The notes under the pieces: generated by a model | Databases searched by the model: none | What the model saw: only the letters and a program-made list of their open reading frames with translations | Told to the model about the DNA's origin: nothing | Part shown: one piece after another, positions 24,226 to 32,446 of the stretch | Layout of the letters: every line of letters starts with the position of its first letter | Position numbering within the stretch: position 1 is the stretch's first letter | Translations under genes and position numbers: made by a program | DNA from: WSZY01 sp964559845 | GTDB taxonomy: Bacteria; Pseudomonadota; Zetaproteobacteria; Mariprofundales; Mariprofundaceae | Assembly (NCBI GenBank): GCA_964559845.1 | Contig: CAZLJF010000009.1 | Coordinates: 1-51,751 of the forward strand | Reading direction: 5' to 3' | DNA length: 51,751 nucleotides

Positions 24226-26206
24226 CTTCTGCACACTCCTTCAGGGCCAGGATTTCATCACGATAGCCGGCTGCATCCTCAAATCTCAGATCGGCCGCGG
24301 CCTCGGTCATCAACCGTTCAAGTTCGGCAATGCGTTTCCGTTTCGCCTCGGGCGTATCATATACCGCCTCCGGCTCTTCAATTTCGGGAATGTGCCCGTA
24401 ATCCAGTTCATAGACAGAGCCGAGAATATCCCGAATCTCCCTTTTCACGGTCTCCGGCGTGATGCCATACTTTGCGTTATAGGCCATCTGCTTGGCACGA
24501 CGGCGGGCTGTCTCATCCATGGCCAGCTGCATCGAACGGGTAATCTTGTCGGCGTAAAGAATCACCCGTCCTTCGGCATTACGGGCTGCACGGCCAATCG
24601 TCTGAATCAGCGACCGGACCGAACGCAGAAAACCCTCCTTGTCGGCATCAAAGATCGTTACCAGTGCCACCTCGGGAAGATCAAGCCCTTCCCGCAGCAG
24701 GTTGATGCCGATCAATACATCAAACTCGCCCAGACGCAGATCCCGCAGAATCTCCATGCGCTCCACGGTATCGATATCGGAATGCAGGTAACGGACGCGA
24801 AGATTCAGGTCGGTCAGGTATTCGGTCAGATCTTCCGCCATACGCTTGGTCAGGCAGGTGGCCAGTACGCGGTAGCCTTTGGCAATCACCTCATTCGCCG
24901 CACTGACAAAATCATCCACCTGCGTGGTGGCCGGCCGAATCTCAATCTCGGGATCAAGCAGGCCGGTCGGCCTGATCACCTGCTCGGTAAATACGCCTCC
25001 CGTCTTTTCAAGCTCATAAGGGCCTGGCGTGGCCGATACATAGATCGCCTGCGGCACAACCGCCTCAAACTCATGAAACTGCAGCGGGCGGTTATCCAGT
25101 GCCGAAGGAAGCCGGAAACCATAGTCCACCAGCGTCTGCTTACGGGAGCGATCGCCCTTAAACATACTGCCGATCTGGGGCACGGTGACATGCGACTCAT
25201 CCAGCATCACCAGTGCATTGTTGGGCAGGTAATCGAGCAGTGTCGGCGGCGCCTCGCCCGGCGCCCGTCCGGTCAGGTGTCGGGAGTAGTTCTCGATGCC
25301 TGTGCAATAACCGACCTCCTGAATCATCTCCAGGTCGAACATGGTGCGCTGTTCCAGTCTCTGCGCCTCAACCAGCTTGTTCTGCTCATGCAGTTCGGCC
25401 AGCCTTTCGGCAAGTTCGGCCTTGATATCTTCCATGGCCCGAACCAGCAGGCCGCGCGGCGTCACAAAATGACTCTTGGGAAAAACAGTATATTTGTGCA
25501 GCGATTCAATGCGTCTGCCCGTCAACGGATCGAAACTGCAGATACCATCCACCTCGTCCCCGAAAAACTCAATCCGGATGGCAAAATCCTCGGCGTGTGC
25601 GGGAAAGAGCTCCAGCACGTCTCCCCGCACCCGAAAGGTGCCACGGTGGAAGTCCATATCGTTACGCTCATACTGCAACTCGACCAGCTTGTTCACCGCT
25701 GCGCGCTGATCGACTTCCCGGCCGACCTCAAAATACTGCAGCATATTGGCGTAGGCTTCGGGCGAACCCAGACCATAGATACAGGAAACCGAGGCCACAA
25801 TGATCACATCCTCGCGCTCCAGCAGTGCACGGGTGGCGGCATGACGCATGCGATCAATATGTTCATTGATTGATGAATCCTTATCGATAAAGGTATCCGA
25901 AGCAGGCACATAGGCTTCCGGCTGGTAGTAGTCGTAATAGGAGACAAAATACTCCACGGCGTTATCAGGAAAAAACTGTTTGAATTCACCGTAGAGCTGC
26001 GCAGCCAGTGTTTTGTTCGGCGCAAGAATCAGGGTCGGTTTCTGGGTGCGTTCGATAACGCAGGCCATGGTGAAGGTCTTGCCGGAACCGGTAACTCCCA
26101 GCAACGTCTGATGCCGCTCGCCGGCCAGCACGCCTTCCACCAGTTCGGCAATGGCCTGCGGCTGATCGCCTTTGGGTTCAAATTCGCCACACAGTCGGAA
26201 TTTCAT
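24218..26206 (-). CDS. uvrB: UvrABC system protein B
   Basis: UvrB verifies DNA damage delivered by UvrA and recruits UvrC for nucleotide-excision repair. Motifs: GVTGSGKTFTMA (Walker A), the beta-hairpin region around VSYYDYYQPEAYVP, DESHVTVPQ, and C-terminal helicase motifs through EGRVILYADK. A C-terminal UVR motif (LERLMTEAAADLRFEDAAGYRDEI) binds UvrC. I chose the ATG at 26206 (MKFRLCGEFEPKGDQPQAI), which matches the usual UvrB start; the frame is open 13 codons further. Length about 662 residues is normal. The SNF2 gene follows with overlap. Confidence 0.97.
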   Translation of the reverse strand: MKFRLCGEFEPKGDQPQAIAELVEGVLAGERHQTLLGVTGSGKTFTMACVIERTQKPTLILAPNKTLAAQLYGEFKQFFPDNAVEYFVSYYDYYQPEAYVPASDTFIDKDSSINEHIDRMRHAATRALLEREDVIIVASVSCIYGLGSPEAYANMLQYFEVGREVDQRAAVNKLVELQYERNDMDFHRGTFRVRGDVLELFPAHAEDFAIRIEFFGDEVDGICSFDPLTGRRIESLHKYTVFPKSHFVTPRGLLVRAMEDIKAELAERLAELHEQNKLVEAQRLEQRTMFDLEMIQEVGYCTGIENYSRHLTGRAPGEAPPTLLDYLPNNALVMLDESHVTVPQIGSMFKGDRSRKQTLVDYGFRLPSALDNRPLQFHEFEAVVPQAIYVSATPGPYELEKTGGVFTEQVIRPTGLLDPEIEIRPATTQVDDFVSAANEVIAKGYRVLATCLTKRMAEDLTEYLTDLNLRVRYLHSDIDTVERMEILRDLRLGEFDVLIGINLLREGLDLPEVALVTIFDADKEGFLRSVRSLIQTIGRAARNAEGRVILYADKITRSMQLAMDETARRRAKQMAYNAKYGITPETVKREIRDILGSVYELDYGHIPEIEEPEAVYDTPEAKRKRIAELERLMTEAAADLRFEDAAGYRDEILALKECAEDA

Positions 26207-26516
26207 GCGTGGCAGCCTACGCGAAACCACGGGGAGATTCACCACAGCGGAGAGAGCCGGAGAGATGTTGCTTCATTCTACGCGACTGCCCCGTCATATC
26301 CCCTTTTTGTGGGATTGACGATGCCCACGCTTGAGGCAACAATGTGGCTTGCCGGAGGGGATGCCGCGTTTGTTTCAGCCGTTACCTCTCCCGTCCCTCT
26401 TTTTGCCTTCAATATGCAATAAAGAGGAAAAAACATCCACTTATAGATTAATACGAAGTTAATTGATAGATAATGCTAACAAGGCGTTCCATCCGGACAG
26501 TCAAAAGAGGAAAACA
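26207..26516. other. Intergenic stretch with a truncated attC-like sequence
   Basis: No gene is supported here. From about 26400 the sequence becomes visibly AT-rich. At 26474-26498 it reads TGCTAACAAGG followed by CGTTCCATCCGGA, the typical left half of an integron attC site. The right half is missing, and the ribosome site of the restriction gene (AAGAGG) follows directly. The same 11-base TGCTAACAAGG occurs again after that gene at 27394. Confidence 0.45.
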
Positions 26517-27392
26517 ATGGCGCGAAAATCAAAAGCTGAGTTCACGAAATGGTTTGGACCGTTGCTCAATGCCCTACGAGATCTTGGTGACTCCGGACGA
26601 CCACGTGAAGTTTCCGACCGCATTGCGAAGAATCTTAATCTCTCTGACGAGATTCTCGATGAAACGCTGAAATCAGGGTCTAGTAAATTTCACAATCAGG
26701 TAGCCTGGGCCAGGCAATACCTAGTTTGGGAAGGACTACTTGATTCATCGAAACACGGTACGTGGACTCTGACCGAGAAAGGACGAAATGCTCATATTTC
26801 TGAGCAGGAGGCCCGCGAGATTTTTCTTAAGTGGGTAGCCATCCATGCCAAGAACAGGAAACAAAAACAAGCTGAAGAAGTGGAAGAATCGCCAAATGAT
26901 GAATCGTCGGACGAAGTATTGGTACCGGAGGAGTCCCTTGATCTTATTAGTACACTTCGCTCATTGAGTCCAGTGGGTTTTGAGAAGGTCTGCCGAGAGC
27001 TTCTACGGGAATCCGGCTTCGAAAACGTCGAGGTAACAGGTGGTTCCGCCGATGGTGGCATTGATGGGCATGGAACGCTTGAAATAAATCCCTTCGTAAG
27101 CTTCAAGGTGCTCTTTCAGTGCAAACGCTATGCAAAGGGCAACTTAGTATCACGGGCACAAGTGGGTGATTTCCGCAATGCCATGATCGGTCGTGCTGAG
27201 AAAGGTATCATTATCACTACGTCCGGATTTTCAAACGCAGCGGTACAAGAAGCCAATCGCGAAGGAGCTCCGCAGGTTGAGTTGGTGGACGGAGAGAAGC
27301 TCGTGGAAATGTTCGAGCGAGTTGAACTCGGAGTGACGAAGCGGATCGTTTACGACGTTGATCCTGCGTATTTCGAGAAGTTCAAGGTGTAA
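26517..27392 (+). CDS. Mrr-family restriction endonuclease (type IV-like)
   Basis: This 291-residue protein has two domains. An N-terminal winged-helix Mrr_N domain covers about 5-100 (KWFGPLLNALRDLGDSGRP... then WTLTEKGR). A C-terminal Mrr catalytic domain of the PD-(D/E)XK fold covers about 155-265, where GGIDGHG and FQCKRY carry the catalytic Asp and the Q-x-K residues, and GIIITTSGFSNAA is the usual following strand and helix. Mrr proteins cut DNA carrying foreign methylation, so no partner methyltransferase is needed, and none is present. The ATG has AGAGG at good spacing. Codon use and local AT content differ from the flanking housekeeping genes, and attC-like sequences bracket it, pointing to acquisition. 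Confidence 0.88.
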   Translation: MARKSKAEFTKWFGPLLNALRDLGDSGRPREVSDRIAKNLNLSDEILDETLKSGSSKFHNQVAWARQYLVWEGLLDSSKHGTWTLTEKGRNAHISEQEAREIFLKWVAIHAKNRKQKQAEEVEESPNDESSDEVLVPEESLDLISTLRSLSPVGFEKVCRELLRESGFENVEVTGGSADGGIDGHGTLEINPFVSFKVLFQCKRYAKGNLVSRAQVGDFRNAMIGRAEKGIIITTSGFSNAAVQEANREGAPQVELVDGEKLVEMFERVELGVTKRIVYDVDPAYFEKFKV

Positions 27393-27725
27393 CTGCTAAC
27401 AAGGTGCTTCACCAGGCCGCTATTCTGCTGCGCTGCATTAGCAGCCAGTTACCAAGCGTTATGCGTAAAAGCAAAGAACAACGATAATGGCGCAATTCTT
27501 ACGTGACGCTCATCTTGCAAATATCAGGGTTACAGAGGATAACCTGACCCAGCCAGCCGAAGTATTTGCGGCCTTCGGGAGAGGCATTACCTGATTCTGT
27601 CAAAGAGGCTGCCATCCTTACGGTTTATTTGCATGGCCTTATCCGCATAAACTGCTACCATGCGCCGCCCTTTGCACCGGAGGGCAAACGCGCCGCCGCT
27701 GGCCGCGAACAGACCGAGGTTTTTT
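27393..27725. other. 333-base stretch between the restriction gene and typA
   Basis: Beyond the attC-like site the stretch contains one short open frame on the plus strand (27487-27594, 35 codons, starting MAQFLRDAHLANIRV) without a ribosome-binding site, so I do not call it a gene. It could be a remnant of a cassette. The typA ribosome site (GAGG) lies at the right end. No terminator is visible for the restriction gene. Confidence 0.4.
27394..27464 (+). other. attC-like recombination site (integron cassette end)
   Basis: Immediately after the restriction-enzyme stop, a 71-base imperfect palindrome runs from TGCTAACAAGG to GCGTTATGC. The outer TAAC/GTTA bases, an inner GCTT/AAGC pair and a central GCTA/TAGC pair with unpaired bases resemble the R''-L''-L'-R' plan of attC sites. 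Both core sites deviate from the RYYYAAC/GTTRRRY consensus, so it may be a lineage-specific or decayed site. No integron integrase lies in the window. Confidence 0.5.
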
Positions 27726-29543
27726 ATGTCCCGCAATTTACGCAATATCGCCATCATCGCCCATGTGGATCATGGCAAGACCACGCTCGTGGATGAAATG
27801 CTGAAGCAGTCCAACACACTCGAAGAGCGTGAGGAGATTGATGAGCGCGCAATGGATTCCAATGATATCGAACGTGAGCGCGGCATTACCATTCTTGCCA
27901 AGAATACCGCCATTCAATATGGCGACACCCTGATCAATATTGTCGATACCCCCGGCCATGCCGACTTCGGCGGTGAGGTGGAACGAATCCTCAACATGGT
28001 GGATGGCGTGGTGCTGCTGGTCGATGCCCGTGAAGGCCCGATGCCACAGACCAAGTTTGTAACCTCCAAGGCGCTTGGCCTTGGCCTGAAACCGATTGTT
28101 GTGGTCAACAAGATCGATCGTGAAGGCTCCGATCCGGATGCAGTGGTGGACAAGACCTTTGATCTCTTTGCCTCATTGGGTGCCAATGATGAGCAGCTTG
28201 ATTTCCCGGTTGTTTACGCATCAGCCAAGCTTGGCTACGCCATGCTCGATCTGAACGAAGAGTCCGACAACCTCACCTGCCTGTTTGAAACCATTATCGA
28301 GCATGTCGGTGAGCCGGCCGGCGATCCCTCTGCCCCGTTGCAGATGCTGGCCACCACACTGGACTGGGACGACTATATCGGTCGTATTGTCATTGGCCGC
28401 ATTGCCAACGGCGCCATGAAAACCGGCCAGGAGGTCACAGTGGTGCATGCCGATGCATCGCAATCAAAATTCAGAATCACCAAGATTCTTGGCTTCAAGG
28501 GGCTGCAGCGTGTCGAAATCGAATCGGCACAGGCCGGTGATATTGTTGCCGTCGCCGGCATTGAAACCATCCATATCGGTGAAACCATTGCTGACCGGGA
28601 AAACCCGATCGCCCTGCCTGTCATCAAGGTTGATGAACCAACCCTGACCATGGAGCTGCATGTCAACAACTCTCCGCTGGCCGGCACCGAGGGCAAGTTC
28701 ATCACCACACGTCAGATTCGTGATCGCCTGTTCAGGGAGATCCGTACCAATGTTGCCATGCGTGTCGAAGAGACCGACTCGGCAGATATCTACAAGATTT
28801 CAGGCCGGGGCGAGCTGCATATCGGCATTCTGCTGGAAAACATGCGCCGTGAAGGCTTTGAAATGGCCGTCTCCCGTCCAAGTGTGATTATTCGTGAAGT
28901 TGATGGTGTCAAACAGGAACCGTATGAGCATGTCACGGTTGATGTGGATTCCGAATATCAGGGAGCCGTTATTGAAAAGCTGGGCAAGCGTGGTGCGGAG
29001 ATGACGCATATGCAGGCCAATCCCGATGGCACCACCCGCATTGAGTTCATGTGCCCGACACGTGGCCTGATCGGTTACACCTCCGAATTCATGACCGACA
29101 CCCGTGGTACGGGTGTGATGCACCATGTTTTCCACGAATATGGTCCGTTTGTCGGCCCCCTTCCCGGTAGAAATAACGGTGTGCTTGTATCCATGGCATC
29201 CGGTGAATCGGTCGCCTTTGCACTGTGGAAGCTTCAGGAGCGCGGCAAGATGTTCATCGGCGCAGGCGTCAAGATCTACGAGGGCATGATCATCGGCATG
29301 AACAGCCGTGATGATGATATGGTGGTCAACGCCACCCGTGAGAAGAAGCTGACCAATGTGCGTGCATCGGGCAAGGATGACTCCATTGATCTGGTGCCGC
29401 CGTTGAATCTTTCACTGGAACGTGCCATCGAGTTTATTGCAGATGATGAACTGGTGGAGATCACACCAAAGTCGATCCGTCTGCGCAAACGGCTGTTGCA
29501 GGAGCATGAACGCAAACGCGCAGCGAGTGCAAAAAGAAAATAA
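27726..29543 (+). CDS. typA: Ribosome-binding GTPase TypA/BipA
   Basis: TypA (BipA) is an EF-G-like GTPase that assists 50S assembly and stress or low-temperature adaptation. G-domain motifs are IAHVDHGKTTLVDEML, DTPGHADFGGEV and NKIDREGSD, and the C-terminal half carries the TypA-specific segment LIGYTSEFMTDTRGTGVMHHVF. The ATG at 27726 (MSRNLRNIAII) has GAGG upstream and gives 605 residues, the family norm; a longer open frame upstream is not credible. It is monocistronic, ending at a strong bidirectional terminator. Confidence 0.97.
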   Translation: MSRNLRNIAIIAHVDHGKTTLVDEMLKQSNTLEEREEIDERAMDSNDIERERGITILAKNTAIQYGDTLINIVDTPGHADFGGEVERILNMVDGVVLLVDAREGPMPQTKFVTSKALGLGLKPIVVVNKIDREGSDPDAVVDKTFDLFASLGANDEQLDFPVVYASAKLGYAMLDLNEESDNLTCLFETIIEHVGEPAGDPSAPLQMLATTLDWDDYIGRIVIGRIANGAMKTGQEVTVVHADASQSKFRITKILGFKGLQRVEIESAQAGDIVAVAGIETIHIGETIADRENPIALPVIKVDEPTLTMELHVNNSPLAGTEGKFITTRQIRDRLFREIRTNVAMRVEETDSADIYKISGRGELHIGILLENMRREGFEMAVSRPSVIIREVDGVKQEPYEHVTVDVDSEYQGAVIEKLGKRGAEMTHMQANPDGTTRIEFMCPTRGLIGYTSEFMTDTRGTGVMHHVFHEYGPFVGPLPGRNNGVLVSMASGESVAFALWKLQERGKMFIGAGVKIYEGMIIGMNSRDDDMVVNATREKKLTNVRASGKDDSIDLVPPLNLSLERAIEFIADDELVEITPKSIRLRKRLLQEHERKRAASAKRK

Positions 29544-29545
29544 CC

Positions 29546-29574
29546 AAAAAAGGGCGCTTAAAGCGCCCTTTTTT
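29546..29574. terminator. Bidirectional intrinsic terminator between typA and ppiA
   Basis: AGGGCGCTT and AAGCGCCCT form a nine-pair stem with a one-base nominal loop. Six A precede and six T follow, so it should work in both directions. It lies just after the typA stop and 38 bases beyond the ppiA stop, serving both converging units. Confidence 0.93.
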
Positions 29575-29611
29575 GGTGCTGACAAGCCCTGATCCATGCA
29601 ACAATCAGGGC

Positions 29612-30196
29612 TTATGGTTGAAGCGTCACCCTGTTCATCACCGTGCCATTCTTTACCTGATCAACCACATCCATTCCTTCAACCACCTGTCCAAACACGG
29701 TGTACTGGTGATCCAGGTGTGGCTGCGGCCCGAAACAGATATAGAATTGCGAACCGGCCGAATCAGGATCGGCTGTACGGGCCATGGCCACGGTGCCGCG
29801 TACATGTTTGGTGTCATTAAACTCGGCCTTGATGGTGTAACCCGGACCACCGGTACCGGTGCCGGTCGGATCACCACCCTGAGCCATGAACCCCGGGATA
29901 ACGCGATGGAAAATAATGCCATCATAATAGCCATTGTTTACCAACACCTTGAAGTTTGCCACGGTATTGGGTGCCACATCCGGTAACAACCGGATCTTGA
30001 TTGAACCCAGATCGGTCTCAATCACCACATGATTGCCTTCCGGAAGGTTCTCATCAGTCGCCAATGGCGCTTTTTTGGGTGCTTTACTCATCGTTCTCTC
30101 CACTGTTTTAGAATCAACATATCCGGCATCGCTGCAGGCCGGCATCACAAAAAGAGCCGCAACCATGAACGGAAATATCAGCTTGCTAACATTCAC
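29612..30196 (-). CDS. Exported cyclophilin-type peptidyl-prolyl isomerase
   Basis: Cyclophilins speed cis-trans isomerisation of prolyl bonds during protein folding. The domain spans about residues 57-190, with FHRVIPGFMAQGGDP (catalytic Arg/Phe region), GTVAMARTADPDSAGSQFYICF and HLDHQYTVFGQVVEGMDVVDQV. A signal sequence (MNVSKLIFPFMVAALFVMPAC) ends at a Cys; MPAC is a poor lipobox, so it may be a lipoprotein or simply periplasmic. It is the last gene of the nusA-infB operon, sharing four bases with truB. The protein resembles PpiA, but short cyclophilins are hard to name exactly. Confidence 0.9.
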   Translation of the reverse strand: MNVSKLIFPFMVAALFVMPACSDAGYVDSKTVERTMSKAPKKAPLATDENLPEGNHVVIETDLGSIKIRLLPDVAPNTVANFKVLVNNGYYDGIIFHRVIPGFMAQGGDPTGTGTGGPGYTIKAEFNDTKHVRGTVAMARTADPDSAGSQFYICFGPQPHLDHQYTVFGQVVEGMDVVDQVKNGTVMNRVTLQP

Positions 30197-31092
30197 AACA
30201 ACTTCTCCTGTGCCGAGGGCAGAATCCGTGACGGATGCAATACCATGCGTTTCATGCCCGGCTTCAACTCTGCCGTTCCCAGCAGGCAGTGACCGGCAAA
30301 AACCTTAACATGTCCCTGCAAGCTGTCACCTACCTGTATGCGTTGCCCCTGCAGAAATCGCCTGCCATCAGCTTCTCCAAGATGCACATCCGGCAACTCC
30401 CGCAACCATGATGCAAGCGGCACGACAGAGGCTTCCCGCTTCATCAGCAGCTCATCCATATCAACCATCACCGCCTCCGGCCAGCCGCCGGTGGAGAGTC
30501 GCCGCAAAGCTGTCACACAGCCCCCCATGCCAAGGCTCCTGCCCATATCACGGGCAAGCGAACGTACATAAGTGCCCTTGGAGCATGTCACTTTCAGGGA
30601 GACCAGTGGAAATTCAAAGCGCAGCAATTCAAGTTCATGAATGGTGACCGGCCGGGCACTCATCTCCACCTCTCTGCCCCGACGCGCCAGATCGTGAGCC
30701 CGTTTGCCATCGACACGAATAGCCGAGTAGATCGGCGGCACCTGCTGCTGCTCTCCGACAAACTCCCGGATCGTATCATGCAGCCGCGCTTCACTGACCG
30801 TGCCATCGAATTTCGCTATCACTTCACCCTCACAATCCAGGGTATCAGTCTGATAGCTCAGATCCAGTGTGAAACGGTAGCTCTTTTCGGCATTCAGTCC
30901 CATCCCGGCAAAACGCGTGGCCTCACCCAGCAGAATCGGCAGCATGCCTGTCGCCAATGGATCCAGCGTACCTGCATGGCCTGCCTTGATCTTTTTCGCC
31001 CCTGCAGGCGTAAAAAGACGAACCACCTCGTTTACGGCGCGGCGGGAGCTCCAGCCCGGCGGCTTATCCAGAAAAAGAACACCGGAGAGCAT
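30193..31092 (-). CDS. truB: tRNA pseudouridine(55) synthase
   Basis: TruB converts U55 in the T loop of most tRNAs to pseudouridine and also aids tRNA folding. The N-terminal FLDKPPGWSSRRAVN and the catalytic HAGTLDPLATGMLPILLGEATR, with its Asp, are diagnostic. GTYVRSLARDMG is present further on, and a small C-terminal PUA-like domain follows (QGQRIQVGDSLQGHVKVFAG). At 299 residues it is of normal length. Its ATG directly follows the nrnA stop (TGAATG) and it overlaps ppiA by four bases. Confidence 0.97.
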   Translation of the reverse strand: MLSGVLFLDKPPGWSSRRAVNEVVRLFTPAGAKKIKAGHAGTLDPLATGMLPILLGEATRFAGMGLNAEKSYRFTLDLSYQTDTLDCEGEVIAKFDGTVSEARLHDTIREFVGEQQQVPPIYSAIRVDGKRAHDLARRGREVEMSARPVTIHELELLRFEFPLVSLKVTCSKGTYVRSLARDMGRSLGMGGCVTALRRLSTGGWPEAVMVDMDELLMKREASVVPLASWLRELPDVHLGEADGRRFLQGQRIQVGDSLQGHVKVFAGHCLLGTAELKPGMKRMVLHPSRILPSAQEKLL

Positions 31093-32097
31093 TCAGGGGC
31101 TGTCAACACTCATTTTGGTTGAAAGTGTGCGTGTCACCAGCAGGCGAACCTGTTCACGAACTTCATCCAGCGTTCCGGAAAGGGTGCAACCGGCTGCATA
31201 ACGATGGCCGCCACCGCCCAGCTGGCTTGCAAGCGAGCCGACATCGTAACCATTGGCGCCGCGAAAGCTTACTTTCCAGTGCTTTGCTTCCGGCCGGATA
31301 AAAACTGTAATCGCCACACCGTCAATGCTACGCCCATAATCAATGAACCCTTCCGTATCCTCGCAATCGGCCGAACTCTTGCGGTACATCCACTCATCAA
31401 CATGGAGCCATGCCGAACGCCTGTCATCATGCAACTCCAGCGTATCAAGCGAAAGTTTTAGCAACTCAAGACGGGCATGGCTGTTGCTGCCGTAAACGGC
31501 CTTTGATGCGACTGCCGGATCCGCTCCCGCCTCGACCAGTGTTGCCGCCAGACGAAACACATCGGCTGTCACCGTTGAAAGCCTGAAGCTTGCCGTATCG
31601 GTTAACAGCGCAACGTAAAGTGCCGATGCCATGGCCGGTGTAAGTGTTATATCAAGGGCGAGCAGAAGATCAAAAATCATGGCGCCAGTGGCACAGTAGT
31701 CGGCATCCACCACGTTGATCCGGCCAAAGCCGCTGTTACTGGCATGGTGATCGATATTGACCAGCGTCCTGCCGGCATAAAATGAATCAGGCATGCCCAG
31801 GCGGGACTTTGCACCGCAGTCCAGTGAAACAACGGTGTCAACATGATCCAGAAAGGCGAAATATTCACCACAACCGGCTTCAGCAACACCGTCAAGATAG
31901 CGGCAGATACGTGGTACAGGATCAAGATTGTGCATCCATACCTGCTTGCCCATCCCTTTCAGCGCATGGAAAAGCGCAATCTGGGAGCCGATACCATCGG
32001 AATCCGGGTTTTTATGGGTGATGAGGAGTATGCCATCGGCATCACTCAATGCGCCGACTACCGGACGCCAGTCGGTTGTTGCAATCAGCGGCTTCAA
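31093..32097 (-). CDS. nrnA: DHH/DHHA1 phosphoesterase, NrnA-like
   Basis: NrnA-type enzymes degrade very short RNAs (nanoRNAs) and dephosphorylate 3'-phosphoadenosine 5'-phosphate. Visible are the first metal motif LLITHKNPDSDGIGSQ, the DHH motif NIDHHASNSGFG, a further acidic motif around LLTDTASFRLS and the C-terminal DHHA1 signature SLASQLGGGGHRYAAGC. At 334 residues it is close to characterised members. Its location between rbfA and truB is also seen in several bacterial lineages. It overlaps rbfA by four bases. The nanoRNase activity is inferred from family. Confidence 0.87.
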   Translation of the reverse strand: MKPLIATTDWRPVVGALSDADGILLITHKNPDSDGIGSQIALFHALKGMGKQVWMHNLDPVPRICRYLDGVAEAGCGEYFAFLDHVDTVVSLDCGAKSRLGMPDSFYAGRTLVNIDHHASNSGFGRINVVDADYCATGAMIFDLLLALDITLTPAMASALYVALLTDTASFRLSTVTADVFRLAATLVEAGADPAVASKAVYGSNSHARLELLKLSLDTLELHDDRRSAWLHVDEWMYRKSSADCEDTEGFIDYGRSIDGVAITVFIRPEAKHWKVSFRGANGYDVGSLASQLGGGGHRYAAGCTLSGTLDEVREQVRLLVTRTLSTKMSVDSP

Positions 32098-32441
32098 GTG
32101 CGATCCATTCTGCCAAGCAGATCCAGCACAGCACTGCTTTTATCAAAGGCATCATCCCAACGGAACTTAAGCGACGGGAAACGCCGCTTTGGCAATGCCC
32201 TGCGCAACTCATGCTCAAAATGCGGACACATTTTGTTGAGGCGATCAACAACAGAGGCAGGATCGGGTTCATCCATGCGATGGACATAAACAGTTATGCC
32301 CTGCCCTGCCCTGGATGGCTCCAGGCGCGTAACGGTAACCCCAAAGAGTTTGGGGTCATCAATCTCCCGCTGCATCAGTGTCGTCAGCAGCCGGTGAATA
32401 TCCGTCTGCAGACGGCCCTTTCCGGTTGGTCGGTTAGCCAT
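32094..32441 (-). CDS. rbfA: 30S ribosome-binding factor A
   Basis: RbfA binds the 30S subunit near the decoding region and helps mature the 5' end of 16S rRNA, especially in the cold. The 115-residue protein has the single KH-like domain: GRLQTDIHRLLTTLMQREIDDPKL, then the beta-strand region with VTVTRLEPSRAGQGITVYVHR and the final helix LRRALPKRRFPSLKFRWDD. It follows infB by five bases, the usual order, and shares an ATGA overlap with nrnA. Confidence 0.94.
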   Translation of the reverse strand: MANRPTGKGRLQTDIHRLLTTLMQREIDDPKLFGVTVTRLEPSRAGQGITVYVHRMDEPDPASVVDRLNKMCPHFEHELRRALPKRRFPSLKFRWDDAFDKSSAVLDLLGRMDRT

Positions 32442-32446
32442 AACTG

